DNA of 22,500 nucleotides from Deinococcus sp. YIM 77859 (GCF_000745175.1 NZ_JQNI01000002.1:1375001-1397500), one strand, 5' to 3'. Positions 13,396-22,383 are shown, counted from the first letter of the stretch. Made by a program: numbers and translations. The notes: generated from the letters alone by a model not told the origin.

Positions 13396-13752
13396 CTAGC
13401 CGAGCGGGACGGCGCTGACACAACGGCGACGTGTGGCGAGCCAAGCGCCCAACCCGCTGCCGGCCAGGTCGAACAGCCAGTCGGTCAGCCCCGCCTCCCG
13501 GCCCGGCACGAACGCCTGGTGCACCTCGTCCAGCGCGCCAAACCACACCGCGAGGACAAGAGCGGGCCCCCGCTGCCCCGTCGCGCGACCCAGACAAAAG
13601 CCCAGCATCAGGTAGGCCGTGAAGTGCGCGGCCCAGTCCAGAGGGTGAACCAGGGGCGGCCCCGGCGTGTCGGGCGAGGCACTCAGCCACCAGATGGCCG
13701 CCATGATGGCTGCGGCGGGAAGCCACCAGAAGGGACGTGCGGAACGCTTCAA
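13396..13752 (-). CDS. VanZ-like family membrane protein
   Basis: 118 residues if started at TTG 13752, which overlaps the TGA of the upstream epimerase-like gene (TTGA). An ATG at 13809 would add 19 residues of basic, proline-rich sequence lying inside the neighbour, so I prefer the TTG. Features are an N-terminal helix ([16 protein letters not shown]), [18 protein letters not shown], a middle helix [45 protein letters not shown], and a basic tail. DEVHQxFVPGRxxxxxDWxxDxxGxxxG is the VanZ-like signature. The family is named for the teicoplanin-resistance accessory protein VanZ, but most members have no known function. The translational coupling to a metabolic gene gives no hint of resistance. 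Confidence 0.75.
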   Translation of the reverse strand: MKRSARPFWWLPAAAIMAAIWWLSASPDTPGPPLVHPLDWAAHFTAYLMLGFCLGRATGQRGPALVLAVWFGALDEVHQAFVPGREAGLTDWLFDLAGSGLGAWLATRRRCVSAVPLG

Positions 13753-14168
13753 GGGTGGCCCTGGCCCGCCGGATGCTCCACAAGCTCGATCAGCGTGCCT
13801 GCTCCCCATTTGGGATGCAAGAAGGCCACCCGTGTCCCGGCCCGACCGGGTGAGGGCGTCTCGGACAGAAACCGCGCCCCCAGCTTTCGCAGCCGGGCCA
13901 TCTCGGCTTCCAGATCAGCCACTCGGTAGGCCGTGTGGTGTAGACCCGGTCCCCGCCGTTCCAGAAATCCAGCGATGGGACTTTCCGGGCGCGTTGGCGC
14001 GAGCAGTTCGATCAGGGTCTCGCCCACCACAAAGGCCCGGACCCGCACCCCCTGCGCGGGTACCTCCTCGTCGGGGCCCTCGGGCGTCAAGCCCAGGGCC
14101 AGGTAGGGGGCCGCTCCTACCTCCAGGTCCGGGGTCGCGACCGCGACATGATCCAGCAGCAATGTCAT
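13749..14168 (-). CDS. VOC-family protein, probable methylmalonyl-CoA epimerase
   Basis: 139 residues from ATG 14168, the length of methylmalonyl-CoA epimerase. It shows two paired beta-alpha-beta-beta-beta modules of the vicinal-oxygen-chelate fold. Likely metal ligands are H7 ([12 protein letters not shown]), E54 (TLIELLAP), H78 ([11 protein letters not shown]) and E128 (GTLIELVE). The GLHHxAYRV and GTLIELVE motifs match the epimerase, which interconverts (2R)- and (2S)-methylmalonyl-CoA in propionate and branched-chain catabolism. The mutase is not in this window. Other VOC enzymes such as glyoxalase I share the fold, so the substrate is probable rather than certain. TACCCT six bases before the ATG gives a possible leaderless start; GGAG in the same gap is too close for ideal Shine-Dalgarno spacing. 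The gene is divergent from plsY. Confidence 0.75.
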   Translation of the reverse strand: MTLLLDHVAVATPDLEVGAAPYLALGLTPEGPDEEVPAQGVRVRAFVVGETLIELLAPTRPESPIAGFLERRGPGLHHTAYRVADLEAEMARLRKLGARFLSETPSPGRAGTRVAFLHPKWGAGTLIELVEHPAGQGHP

Positions 14169-14174
14169 GGCTCC

Positions 14175-14180
14175 AGGGTA
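14175..14180 (-). promoter_or_regulatory. -10 box TACCCT of the epimerase-like gene
   Basis: Read on the minus strand, TACCCT ends 6 bases before ATG 14168. The spacing fits a leaderless transcript. Only 53 bases separate this ATG from the plsY GTG, so the two leaderless promoters are nearly back to back. Confidence 0.45.
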
Positions 14181-14208
14181 GCCGAGGCGACCGGCCAGCG
14201 GCTGTGGG

Positions 14209-14214
14209 TACAAT
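14209..14214 (+). promoter_or_regulatory. -10 box TACAAT of plsY
   Basis: TACAAT is a near-consensus -10 box ending 7 bases before GTG 14222. There is no Shine-Dalgarno sequence between them, as expected for leaderless mRNA. No -35 match lies 17 bases upstream. Confidence 0.6.
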
Positions 14215-14221
14215 CAGCTCT

Positions 14222-14815
14222 GTGATCCTGACCGCTCTTCTCGCCGTGCTGGTCTCGTACCTGATCGGGTCCATTCCCGCAGCGGCCTGGGTCGCCCGCG
14301 CGCGCGGCGTAGACATCCGCCGAGTCGGCAGCGGCAACAGCGGCGCGACCAATGTGCTGCGCTCGCTGGGCAAAGGCCCCGCCCTGGTGGTTGCCCTCTT
14401 TGACATCTTCAAGGGAGCCCTGAGCGTAGGACTCGCCCACCTGCTGGGCCTAGGTCCCGTCGGAGCGGCCCTGTGCGGCGTGGCCGCCGTCGTGGGGCAT
14501 AACTTCAGTCCCTTCCTGAAGGGGCGCGGCGGCAAGGGCGTGGCGACAAGCTTCGGCACCATCACTGCCCTTGACCCCCTGGTCGGTGCGGCGGCCTTTG
14601 TGGTGGGCATCGGCGGGATAGCGCTGACGCGGTTCGTCTCGGCGGGCAGCATCCTGGGCGCGCTGACCGCCGTTGTGGTGGCTGCCGTGCTGGGCCGTCC
14701 CGGTTGGCTGCTGCTGGTGGTCACCTTCTTGGCGGCCCTGCTCAGCTGGCAGCACCGCGACAACATCCGCCGTCTTCAGGCCGGCAACGAACGGCGCCTG
14801 GGGGAAAAGCTCTAG
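14222..14815 (+). CDS. plsY: Acyl-phosphate:glycerol-3-phosphate acyltransferase
   Basis: 197 residues from GTG 14222, matching PlsY length. It is a polytopic inner-membrane enzyme that moves an acyl group from acyl-phosphate to glycerol-3-phosphate, the first step of phospholipid synthesis in bacteria with the PlsX/PlsY route. Conserved motifs are present: [12 protein letters not shown] (12-23), [15 protein letters not shown] (33-47) and [18 protein letters not shown] (92-109). A conserved third segment is expected in [12 protein letters not shown]. It ends in a basic tail ([20 protein letters not shown]) typical of the family. The frame stays open upstream to 13667, but that section overlaps the divergent epimerase and vanZ-like genes and is not protein-like. 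The TACAAT box 7 bases before the GTG supports the start. No partner plsX is in the window. Confidence 0.95.
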   Translation: MILTALLAVLVSYLIGSIPAAAWVARARGVDIRRVGSGNSGATNVLRSLGKGPALVVALFDIFKGALSVGLAHLLGLGPVGAALCGVAAVVGHNFSPFLKGRGGKGVATSFGTITALDPLVGAAAFVVGIGGIALTRFVSAGSILGALTAVVVAAVLGRPGWLLLVVTFLAALLSWQHRDNIRRLQAGNERRLGEKL

Positions 14816-14939
14816 GGCGAGCGCCGAGGGCCCCCCTCCTTTCCGCAACGGGGCGTGCGCGCTTGCGTTATGCTGACCGGGTCAAGACAACGAACCAGCC
14901 CGGGCGGTGGTCAGGCCGCACCGGAACCCAGGAGCGTCC

Positions 14940-15239
14940 ATGCCGGTGAGGATTCGGATTTATGGTCATGAAGCCACCTTTTCGGGGGGGTGCTGGACCT
15001 GCGACGACGACAGCCTACAAGCGATGCTCGAAGCCCTGGCCGATCCCCGCGCCGTCACCCCCGAGCAGGAACACGCCCATGCCCTCTACGCCGCTGGGCG
15101 CTTCGGGGGCCTGATCGCGACGGCTCGCGGCTGGGAGCCTGCTCCGCACCCGGAAGCCGAGATCCGGCTGGAAGACGTCGCGCCCCTGCGGCAGCCCGAG
15201 CGAGCAGGTTGGCTTTCCTTCCTGCGCCGCAAACGGTAA
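14940..15239 (+). CDS. Small hypothetical protein with a CxxC motif
   Basis: 99 residues from ATG 14940, with GGAG five bases upstream; an in-frame GTG at 14907 has no RBS. I do not recognise a family. The N-terminus is a short beta-like stretch ([17 protein letters not shown]) followed by C18-W-T-C21, an acidic helix ([15 protein letters not shown]), an [15 protein letters not shown] segment, and a basic C-terminus ([12 protein letters not shown]). No signal peptide or membrane helix is seen, so it is probably cytosolic, and CxxC could bind metal or form a redox pair. It sits alone between plsY and asd on the same strand. A TATGCT box (14869-14874) 66 bases upstream might serve as -10, with no clear -35. 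Confidence 0.65.
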   Translation: MPVRIRIYGHEATFSGGCWTCDDDSLQAMLEALADPRAVTPEQEHAHALYAAGRFGGLIATARGWEPAPHPEAEIRLEDVAPLRQPERAGWLSFLRRKR

Positions 15240-15261
15240 ATGCCTTTCTCTGTTCTCCCGC

Positions 15262-15290
15262 TTGACCCCCCGGTTCTGGGGGGGTACCTT
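15262..15290 (+). promoter_or_regulatory. Promoter of the asd leader
   Basis: TTGACC (15262-15267) and TACCTT (15285-15290) are separated by exactly 17 bases, the best -35/-10 pair in the window together with that of the gntR gene. The -10 ends 6 bases before ATG 15297, so the transcript should begin at or beside that ATG. It drives the leader peptide and, if termination is avoided, asd. Confidence 0.7.
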
Positions 15291-15296
15291 GCCCTC

Positions 15297-15326
15297 ATGC
15301 ACCGCTCCACGACCATCACGCCGTGA
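15297..15326 (+). CDS. Leader peptide MHRSTTITP, candidate Thr/Ile attenuation peptide
   Basis: A nine-codon ORF begins at ATG 15297, six bases after the -10 box, and ends at TGA (15324-15326). It contains three Thr codons (ACG, ACC, ACG) and one Ile codon (ATC) in a row at residues 5-8. The enterobacterial thr operon leader peptide contains the same STTIT string, where stalling at scarce Thr-tRNA or Ile-tRNA controls attenuation. The downstream gene, asd, belongs to the pathway that makes Thr, Ile and Met. There is no RBS, so translation would be leaderless. The peptide itself would have no function beyond ribosome positioning. Chance occurrence cannot be excluded for nine codons, but the promoter, peptide content, RNA stems and target gene all agree. 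Confidence 0.6.
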   Translation: MHRSTTITP

Positions 15327-15379
15327 GGGCGGCCGCTGCCGAAGCCCCGCCCGCGAATCCCGCGTGGCGGTCCTTTTCT
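15302..15379 (+). terminator. Candidate transcription attenuator of asd
   Basis: Four segments can pair in the classic 1:2, 2:3, 3:4 manner. Segment 1 is CCGCTC (15302-15307, inside the leader ORF). Segment 2 is GGGCGG (15327-15332, right after the leader stop). Segment 3 starts with CCGCC-CGCG (15347-15355) and segment 4 is CGCG-T-GGCGG (15361-15370). 3:4 is a 9-bp GC stem with a 5-base AATCC loop and one bulged T, followed by TCCTTTTCT, a good intrinsic terminator. 2:3 (GGGCGG with CCGCCC at 15347-15352) would block it; 1:2 (one G-U pair) would free it. A ribosome stalled at the first Thr codons would cover segment 1 but leave segment 2 open. GC-rich sequence forms such stems easily, so this remains a candidate. 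Confidence 0.55.
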
Positions 15380-15406
15380 GGGGAGCAGGTGTTCAAGGAG
15401 GCCAAG

Positions 15407-16426
<1,020 letters not shown>

Positions 16427-16485
16427 ATCTTGCCGCGGCGGTCTTTTCCTTGTGCGGCCGCTTGGGGCACACTGGGGAGGTGAGA

Positions 16486-17115
16486 ATGCCCCCTCCGCCC
16501 CCCCGTGCCCCGCGCTGGCGTCCTGCCGTGGGGATGGCGACCGTGTTCACGGCGCTGCTCGTGGGTGGCGTATGGGTGCAGGAGCTCGCTGACCAGTTCG
16601 CGTTTGGCGGGGCGCTGGACGAATACGGCATCATGCCGCGCGAACCCGCCACCCTCGACCACATCCTGACCGCGCCCTTTTTGCACGTGGGGTTTGGGCA
16701 CCTCATCGCCAACACGGTGCCCCTCGCGGTGCTGGCCTTTATGAGTGCGCTGCGGGGTGCAGCACGTTTTCTGGCTGCCAGCCTGGTCATCGTGGTGCTG
16801 GGCGGGTTTCTGGTCTGGCTCTTCGGACGCGGGAATAGCCTGCATCTGGGCGCCTCGGCCCTGGTGTTCGGGTATCTCGCCTACCTGATCGGCGTGGGCT
16901 GGTGGGAACGGACTCCCGCGGCCATCGCGGTGGCGGGGCTCGCCCTCTTCCTGTACGGCGGGGCGCTCTGGGGCGTGCTGCCCACCAACCCGGTCGTGTC
17001 CTGGGAAGCGCACCTCTTCGGCTTTCTGGCGGGATTGACGGCGGCGGCCCTCCTGCACCGCAGGCGCCCAACGCGCCCTGGTCCGCCCCATCCGTCCCCA
17101 CGCGACAGGTTCTAA
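16486..17115 (+). CDS. Rhomboid-family intramembrane serine protease
   Basis: 209 residues from ATG 16486, with GGAGG five bases upstream. It has about six hydrophobic segments. The catalytic pair is visible: S124 in [10 protein letters not shown] and H176 in [12 protein letters not shown]. HxxxN (H72, N76, in [13 protein letters not shown]) matches the oxyanion-hole segment of the second helix. FLHVGFGHL is also a family motif. It should cleave membrane proteins within the cytoplasmic membrane; the substrate is unknown. The usual GASG is GASA here, a change seen in some active-family members. The gene starts 59 bases after asd on the same strand and could be read from it, and is convergent with the VOC gene. 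Confidence 0.85.
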   Translation: MPPPPPRAPRWRPAVGMATVFTALLVGGVWVQELADQFAFGGALDEYGIMPREPATLDHILTAPFLHVGFGHLIANTVPLAVLAFMSALRGAARFLAASLVIVVLGGFLVWLFGRGNSLHLGASALVFGYLAYLIGVGWWERTPAAIAVAGLALFLYGGALWGVLPTNPVVSWEAHLFGFLAGLTAAALLHRRRPTRPGPPHPSPRDRF

Positions 17116-17189
17116 AAACCACTCGCGCGGCACCCGCGGACAGCAAGAGCCGCGGCCCGAGCCCTCAGACAACACAAAGCCGGTGGCGC

Positions 17190-17816
17190 TCACAAGGTGA
17201 CCAGGCCCTCCCGCGTCTCCAGCAGCGCCGAAAGTTCCGCTTGCGGGGCCTCGCGCACCTCCACCTCGCCCTCAAAACGCAGGGTGTCCAGCAGGACGCG
17301 CAGCGAATCTGGATCCGGTGTCCCCAGCGTCAGCCGCAGCAGGCGCACGCCCGCGTCGGGCAGGCGTGTGGGCGGGGGCGACGTGTGCCACTCGATCAGG
17401 CTGGGGCGCACGCCTCCGCCGGGCAGGGAGCCGTCCGGCGGAACGGTGAGCGTCCAGTGGTTCTCGCCGCGCGCGAGGGGCAGCGCCTCACCAAACGGCG
17501 TGAGGTCTAGACCCCTGAGCGTCTCCACGCGCGCCACCCAGTGGATGAGCCGGGGGCCGCCTTCTAGGCCTTCGCGCAGCGGCGGCGTGTCCAGGCCGAA
17601 CCAGCGTGGCCGTGGGGGCACGGGGGCCTGCGGATTGACCGCGAGCACCTCCAGGTAGGCGCCTGGGCCGAGAGAGAGGAGCGCGTTACGCGTGCCAAAG
17701 CGGTGATGCTCGCCCCCGGGCTGAAGCGGCACCTCCAGGCGGCCTTCCAGCCAGGCGCGGCCCTCCTCCAGCGTGCGGGCGGCGATCACCAGGTGGTCGA
17801 GGACAGCCGGGGACAT
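17190..17816 (-). CDS. VOC/glyoxalase-like domain protein
   Basis: 208 residues from ATG 17816. The first half is a VOC module ([51 protein letters not shown]) like the 'glyoxalase-like domain' proteins. The second half ([53 protein letters not shown]) is a divergent second module. H8 (LDHL), and residues near LEVLAVN and LIEW, could hold a metal. Substrate and reaction are unknown; relatives are mostly uncharacterised. The gene follows the Rieske-FAD oxidoreductase by 18 bases on the same strand, so the two may be one transcript, although a TATCCT box six bases before the ATG offers a separate leaderless start. Confidence 0.75.
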   Translation of the reverse strand: MSPAVLDHLVIAARTLEEGRAWLEGRLEVPLQPGGEHHRFGTRNALLSLGPGAYLEVLAVNPQAPVPPRPRWFGLDTPPLREGLEGGPRLIHWVARVETLRGLDLTPFGEALPLARGENHWTLTVPPDGSLPGGGVRPSLIEWHTSPPPTRLPDAGVRLLRLTLGTPDPDSLRVLLDTLRFEGEVEVREAPQAELSALLETREGLVTL

Positions 17817-17822
17817 ACCCTT

Positions 17823-17828
17823 AGGATA
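17823..17828 (-). promoter_or_regulatory. -10 box TATCCT of the VOC gene
   Basis: On the minus strand TATCCT ends 6 bases before ATG 17816. The AAGGG in that gap is only one base from the ATG. It falls in the 18-base gap after the upstream oxidoreductase, so the gene could be transcribed both from its own leaderless promoter and by read-through. Confidence 0.45.
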
Positions 17829-17834
17829 GGCTTC

Positions 17835-19289
17835 TTAGGCTTCGTCCACCCCGGACGCGAGGTCCTCTCGGGCCGGACCGTGCAGAACCTTGCCCAGGGG
17901 GGAGAAGCGCGAGCCGTGGCAGGGGCAATCCCAGCTCTTCTCGCCCGAATTCCAGTGCACCACGCACCCCAGGTGGGAACACAGCGCGCTGCGGACGTGT
18001 TCTTGGCCCTCTTCGTCGCGGTAGACGGCCAGTTTGCGCAGGCCGCGCCGAACCACCGTTCCCTCGCCGGGCGCGAGGTCGCGCAGGTCATCCCCCGGCG
18101 TGACCCACTCGCCCAGGTAGGCAGCGGCGCTCACGCCTTCTTTCAGCCAATGGGAACGGTTGCCGCGCGGCAGGCGATTTGGGTCGTACAGCTCTGCCCA
18201 GGGGTTTGCGCGACCCTGAATGAGGTCGCGGATGAGCCCAGCGGCGATGGTGCCGTGCGTCAAGCCGTTCCCCACGTCTCCCGTGGCGACAAAGACGCCG
18301 CCGCTTTCCCCGATGTACGCCAGGCCGTCCGGCGTGTTTTCCACCTGCCCGGACCAGACCTCCCGCCGCTGTCCAACCGGAAAGCGCTCGCGGGCCCAGG
18401 TCTCCAGCCGCTCGTACCGTTCCTCCGCGTCGTCCGCGCGGCCTACCCCATGGTCTTCTCCTCCCACCAGCAGCAGCGGGCCGACCGGCCGAACGTAGTG
18501 GTACGGGTCCAGCGTGTCCCAGTAGTGGGCCTGCTCCAGCGGCCCGGTGAGTTCGAGCGCGACCAGGTAGGTCCGGTACGGCTCCAGCCGGAAGGAAAAC
18601 TTCACGCGGTCCGCTACGGGCACGTTCGTCGCCAGGACCACCTGCGCCGCTCGCACGCGCGCCCCGCCCTCGGTGACGACCTCATGCTTGTCATAGGCCG
18701 TGACCGGCGAGTGGGTGTACACGCGCACCCCCCGCCGCTGCGCCGCAAGCACCAGCCCCCGCAGGTACTTCAGGGGGTGAAAGGCAGCCTGGTGCTCCAG
18801 CCGAAGACAAGGCCCCAGGTTGCGCGTGCCCGCGGGCGGCTCGACCATCCGCACGTCCAGACCCGCCGCCCGCATCGCCTCCCCTTCACGGGTGAGGTCG
18901 CCCGACTGCTCCGGCGGGGCAAACAGAAAGCCCGGCATCCGCATGAACTCGCAGGCGATGCCCTCCTCGCGCGCGATCCGCTCGATCTCACCGATCGCCG
19001 CCGTGTGGCTGCGCGCGATCTCCCGGGTTCGCTCCTCGCCGTGGAAGGCGGCGAGCTCGAAGTACCGGAAATCCAGGCTGGCCGTGAGCTGCGCGGACGT
19101 GCGGGCCGTCTCGCCGCTGCCGACCTCGTCCCGTTCAAGCAACACCACCTGCCGCCCCGCGCAGGCGAGCAGGTACGCTGTTGTGACGCCTACGATGCCC
19201 GCCCCGACGACGACCACGTCGGCCTGCGTGTCCTGGTCGAGGGGCGAAAAGGCGGGCAGGGGCAGCGCCCAGTGCGGTGTGGTGGTCAT
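17835..19289 (-). CDS. FAD-dependent oxidoreductase fused to a C-terminal Rieske domain
   Basis: 484 residues. The N-terminal FAD domain is of the DAO/glycine-oxidase type: [19 protein letters not shown] with GAGIVG at 29-34, [21 protein letters not shown], and a C-terminal FAD contact [22 protein letters not shown]. The last 90 residues carry a Rieske [2Fe-2S] domain, with C437-x-H439 ([10 protein letters not shown]) and C455-x-x-H458 (CPCHGSRF). This FAD-plus-Rieske fusion is a known bacterial family. It probably oxidises an amine or amino-acid-like substrate and passes electrons through the Fe-S centre; the substrate and acceptor are unknown. No signal peptide is seen, so it is probably cytosolic. 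A TACCGT box lies 5 bases before ATG 19289. It is followed by the VOC gene and preceded by another FAD oxidoreductase on the same strand. Confidence 0.9.
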   Translation of the reverse strand: MTTTPHWALPLPAFSPLDQDTQADVVVVGAGIVGVTTAYLLACAGRQVVLLERDEVGSGETARTSAQLTASLDFRYFELAAFHGEERTREIARSHTAAIGEIERIAREEGIACEFMRMPGFLFAPPEQSGDLTREGEAMRAAGLDVRMVEPPAGTRNLGPCLRLEHQAAFHPLKYLRGLVLAAQRRGVRVYTHSPVTAYDKHEVVTEGGARVRAAQVVLATNVPVADRVKFSFRLEPYRTYLVALELTGPLEQAHYWDTLDPYHYVRPVGPLLLVGGEDHGVGRADDAEERYERLETWARERFPVGQRREVWSGQVENTPDGLAYIGESGGVFVATGDVGNGLTHGTIAAGLIRDLIQGRANPWAELYDPNRLPRGNRSHWLKEGVSAAAYLGEWVTPGDDLRDLAPGEGTVVRRGLRKLAVYRDEEGQEHVRSALCSHLGCVVHWNSGEKSWDCPCHGSRFSPLGKVLHGPAREDLASGVDEA

Positions 19290-19294
19290 GGCTC

Positions 19295-19300
19295 ACGGTA
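19295..19300 (-). promoter_or_regulatory. -10 box TACCGT of the FAD-Rieske gene
   Basis: On the minus strand TACCGT ends 5 bases before ATG 19289, in the 68-base gap after the upstream oxidoreductase gene. The spacing is a little short but fits the leaderless pattern seen elsewhere in the window. Confidence 0.4.
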
Positions 19301-19357
19301 GCTGCGCGGCGTCGTGCCCTCTGTGGGAAGTCCCTCAAGCGGCCTCCAGCCGGGTGG

Positions 19358-20635
19358 TTACGCCCCACGGGGGCGGCTCATGGCGGCCAGGTCGCCCAAC
19401 AGGATGGCGGCGGCCTTTTCGCCGCTTTCCATCGCTCCCTGAATGCCGCTCATGGACGTCACCTCGGACGCCAGCAGCACGCCGGGGAGGCCGGTGGCAT
19501 GACCGGCAAGCGTGACCGCGTATTCGGGCGGCTGCGGGTACTGGGCGAAGTGGATGCGCTCGGTCCCCAGCAGGCGCAGGTCGCCGACACCCGGACCGTA
19601 CCAACGGGACAGTTCGCCGCGCACGCGGGCATCTAGGGCCTTGTCGTCCAGGCCAGGCAAGCCCAGGACAGATACGGTGAGAAGGTGCTGTCCAGCGGGA
19701 GCCCGCTCGGGGATGAGGTGGCTGATCCACTGCGCGTGGTTGATCAGGCCGTCCTCGGCATTGAGAAGGAGGCGGGGCTGGCCGTCAAGCGCACGGGCGG
19801 CGGCGTAGTGCAGGGTGGTGCTGCCCAGGTGGCCCCGTGCGACCGGCTCACCGGTGAGACGCTGGGCAGTGTCCGCGTCCGTCGCGACGATCACCGCGCG
19901 GGCGTCCAGCTCCCCCGCGGGGGTGACAGCGGTGACGTGTTCGCTCCCGGGCGTCCCCGCGTGAGAAAGCAGCCGCGTAACGCGCACGCCGGTCGTCACG
20001 TCTAGGCCCCGAGCGAGCTGCGCGGGAATCTCCCCCATTCCCGCGCGGGGCAGCGCCGCCCCGCCGTCGAGCAGCATCCGGAAGTAGTAGCGGAAGAGCC
20101 GCGCGCTGGTCGAAAGGTCACGCCGCAGAAAAATTCCGCCGAAAAAGGGCCGAAAGAAGTGGTCGAGCGCCCGAGCGCTGAAGCCCTGGCGGCGCAGATA
20201 GCGCTCGGTCGTCTCGTCGGGGCCGTTCAGCAGGGTATGGGGGGCAGGAACGCGCAGGCGAGCTGCCAGGCGGGCGACCCGCAGGCGGTCTCCCAGCGTC
20301 AGGGCGCGGGTGGTCAGGGTGCCAGGCAGGCTGGCCGGGTCACGAAAGGGATCACCCAGCACCTCGGCCCGCGCCCCCCAGCGCACCGCTGCCGCCGGGG
20401 GCACCTTGACCAGGTCGAGCGCGCTCAGGTCGAGGTGACGCCGCAGCGCCGGGTAGGCCGGGAAGAGCACCTGGTACCCCACGTCCAGCGTAAAGCCGTC
20501 CACTGTGCGGGTCGCCACCCGACCGCCGAGGTGTTCGGCCGCCTCCAGCACCCGCACCCGCCGCCCCGCCCGCGTCAGCACCCGCGCAGCTGTCAGGCCA
20601 GAAAGGCCCGCACCCACCACCAGAACGTCCAGCAT
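19358..20635 (-). CDS. FAD-dependent amine-oxidase/phytoene-desaturase-like oxidoreductase
   Basis: 425 residues. The N-terminal dinucleotide motif is [20 protein letters not shown] (GAGLSG 8-13), followed by [37 protein letters not shown], the typical GG-R-x-x-T second FAD motif of the amine oxidase / protoporphyrinogen oxidase / carotenoid desaturase superfamily. The C-terminal FAD contact is [25 protein letters not shown]. The middle ([29 protein letters not shown]) is lipophilic and fits a hydrophobic substrate. In this phylum several such enzymes act in carotenoid or quinone metabolism, but this one lacks the length (about 500) of CrtI/CrtO, so I do not name it. TAGGCT six bases before ATG 20635 supports a leaderless start. 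Confidence 0.85.
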   Translation of the reverse strand: MLDVLVVGAGLSGLTAARVLTRAGRRVRVLEAAEHLGGRVATRTVDGFTLDVGYQVLFPAYPALRRHLDLSALDLVKVPPAAAVRWGARAEVLGDPFRDPASLPGTLTTRALTLGDRLRVARLAARLRVPAPHTLLNGPDETTERYLRRQGFSARALDHFFRPFFGGIFLRRDLSTSARLFRYYFRMLLDGGAALPRAGMGEIPAQLARGLDVTTGVRVTRLLSHAGTPGSEHVTAVTPAGELDARAVIVATDADTAQRLTGEPVARGHLGSTTLHYAAARALDGQPRLLLNAEDGLINHAQWISHLIPERAPAGQHLLTVSVLGLPGLDDKALDARVRGELSRWYGPGVGDLRLLGTERIHFAQYPQPPEYAVTLAGHATGLPGVLLASEVTSMSGIQGAMESGEKAAAILLGDLAAMSRPRGA

Positions 20636-20641
20636 GGAAGG

Positions 20642-20647
20642 AGCCTA
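20642..20647 (-). promoter_or_regulatory. -10 box TAGGCT of the phytoene-desaturase-like gene
   Basis: On the minus strand TAGGCT ends 6 bases before ATG 20635, in a 31-base gap after the RNA methyltransferase gene. It is the same hexamer as before the aminotransferase gene (2216). Confidence 0.45.
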
Positions 20648-20666
20648 GCAGAGGGCCGGGAAGGGC

Positions 20667-21899
20667 CTACCGCTCCAGCACGCTCACGACTTCGACGTGA
20701 CTCGTCTGCGGGTAAAAGTCGTGCGGCGTGACTGAACCCAGCTGCCAGCCGCGCCGGCTAAGGTCACCGACGTCGCGTGCCCAGGTGGCCGGATCACAGC
20801 TCACGTACACCAGGCGGTCAGCCGTGCTCGCGTGAATGTGGTCGCGCGCCTCCGGCGTCAGCCCCGCGCGGGGCGGATCGACGACGATCACGTCGGCGCT
20901 CAGCTCGCCGAAGCGGGCCGCGTCACCACTGCGGTAGGTCACGTTGTGCTCGCCGCCTAGGGCGGCCGCCTGCCTTCCACGCGCCAGGGCCTCGGCGGCC
21001 GTGTCAAGCACCGTCACGCGGGCGAAGTGGGGAGCGAGGTGCCGCCCGATCGCCCCCGAGCCCCCGTACAGGTCCACCGCATGCTGACCTTGTCCGGCCA
21101 GCTGCGCCGCGCGGATGTACGCCAGACCCGCGGCTTCCGGGTTCACCTGCGCGAAGCCGGTGGCCGTCACCGCGACCCGCACGCGCCCGAACTGTTCTTG
21201 GATCTCGGCCTCACCCGCGATCAACCGCACGCCCGCCCCGAAACGCCTCCCGGCGGGCTGAGCCAGGCTCACGCCCACCACCCCCGCGTCCAGCAGGTGA
21301 TCCGAGGCGCGCAAAAAGGCCCGCGGTTCCCCCGCGCCGATGAGCGCCGCCACCACCTCACCCGTCAGGCGGCTCGCGCGAAAGGCCACCTCGGTCGCCG
21401 GGTCCAGCCGCGCGGGGTCGAGGCGCTTCATCACCGCCTGGATGGCCTCCATCACCAGGGGGTCCTCGCCCACCACCAGCGGCTCATGGCCGCGCCGCTC
21501 GCGGTACGCCAACCCCTGGGGCGTGACGAGGTACTGCGCCGTGTTGCGGTAACGCCACTCGCGCGGGCTGGCCACCGTCTCCCCCACCGGATGCCGCAGC
21601 TTGGCGATCCGTGACAGCGCCTCTTCCACAAAGCCGCGCTTGTAGACCAGTTGTGCCGAGTAGGCCGCGTGCGCGAGATCCGTCGTGGGGAGGTCGGGGG
21701 CGGCGACCCGGTCGGGACTTACCCGCAGCACCTCCCGCGTGATGCCCTGGCGCACGCCGCGGCCCACGCGAACGCTGGCCGTGACCCGCTCACCCGGCAG
21801 GGCCCCGCGCACCAGCACAACGCCGCACGCGTCCCGGGCCAGACCCAGTCCCCCCGCAACGAGTTTTTCGACTTCCAGCGTGATGAGGGCGTCCGGCAT
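20667..21899 (-). CDS. TrmA/RlmC/RlmD-family RNA 5-methyluridine methyltransferase
   Basis: 410 residues from ATG 21899 ([22 protein letters not shown]). A longer frame to 22076 is Arg-rich and rejected. The N-terminal part (about 1-60) is a TRAM RNA-binding domain. The methyltransferase core has FAQVNPEAA (249-257), the SAM site [10 protein letters not shown] (276-285), VVDPPRAGL (339-347), and the catalytic nucleophile C368 in [14 protein letters not shown]403 (HVEVV) is the probable general base. These enzymes methylate C5 of a uridine in tRNA or 23S rRNA. The loop that holds the [4Fe-4S] cysteines in RlmD/RlmC-type proteins is present in position ([21 protein letters not shown], 67-87) but has no cysteine, so the cluster is absent. 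A TACCCT box lies 9 bases before the ATG, farther than in the other genes. Confidence 0.9.
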   Translation of the reverse strand: MPDALITLEVEKLVAGGLGLARDACGVVLVRGALPGERVTASVRVGRGVRQGITREVLRVSPDRVAAPDLPTTDLAHAAYSAQLVYKRGFVEEALSRIAKLRHPVGETVASPREWRYRNTAQYLVTPQGLAYRERRGHEPLVVGEDPLVMEAIQAVMKRLDPARLDPATEVAFRASRLTGEVVAALIGAGEPRAFLRASDHLLDAGVVGVSLAQPAGRRFGAGVRLIAGEAEIQEQFGRVRVAVTATGFAQVNPEAAGLAYIRAAQLAGQGQHAVDLYGGSGAIGRHLAPHFARVTVLDTAAEALARGRQAAALGGEHNVTYRSGDAARFGELSADVIVVDPPRAGLTPEARDHIHASTADRLVYVSCDPATWARDVGDLSRRGWQLGSVTPHDFYPQTSHVEVVSVLER

Positions 21900-22383
21900 A
21901 TGGGGCACAGGGTAGCGCGCAGGGAGGTGGGCGAAGGCGACACGAAACGCCAAGTGCGGGGCTTGCTCTAGCGCCGGGAGAGCCGCGCGTCCACTTCCCC
22001 CCACTCTTGCTTGTCCACAGAGCTCCCTCGAACGAACGCGAACTGTGCCCGAACGCCTGGAGAACCTGTGGTCCAAGCTGCTCGTCTACGTGCTGCTGTT
22101 CTGGCGACTCCTCACGCAGGGCACGAGTTTCGAGTTTCGGGGAAGGGCTGCCTGACCGAGCTGTCGGACGCAGCGCTCAGCCCCAGGGCCGACGAGTTCG
22201 GAATGAACCGCACTCCAGCACCGCCTGGCCTTTAGGTGCGGACCAAGGCGCAGAACCCACAGCCTCGGCTCGATGCTGGACAGCTTCTTTTTTCCGGGCC
22301 CTCTCTGCTGGGACGGCTGACCCCCCCGGTGGCCAACGGCTTGGGGTGGTGTTTCGCCTTCGTTGCGTCGCGAAGCCTCTGGC
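21900..22383. other. Intergenic region without a convincing gene
   Basis: 484 bases between the RNA methyltransferase and the speA-like tail. Several overlapping frames are open on both strands but are Arg/Ser/Pro-rich and lack RBSs. A T run (cagcttcttttttcc, near 22278-22292) might end a plus-strand transcript, but no strong stem precedes it. I saw no tRNA and no repeat of known type. A candidate 36-codon ORF is listed separately. Confidence 0.4.
22045..22155 (+). CDS. Possible 36-residue small protein
   Basis: A GTG at 22045 opens a frame reading [23 protein letters not shown] and ends at TGA (22153-22155) after FEFRGRAA. The centre ([12 protein letters not shown]) is hydrophobic and flanked by charges, like a very small membrane-associated peptide, and codon third positions are mainly G/C. 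There is no RBS and no -10 box at leaderless distance, so it may be chance. Confidence 0.2.
   Translation: MPERLENLWSKLLVYVLLFWRLLTQGTSFEFRGRAA

Noticed and set aside
17134..17155. Two CCGCGG sites 10 bases apart between rhomboid and VOC genes
   Set aside because: Each is a six-base palindrome expected by chance at this GC content; there is no T run and no further stem.
17703..19301. 532-codon plus-strand open frame across the FAD-Rieske gene
   Set aside because: Shadow frame. The minus strand has intact FAD and Rieske motifs and the plus frame has none.
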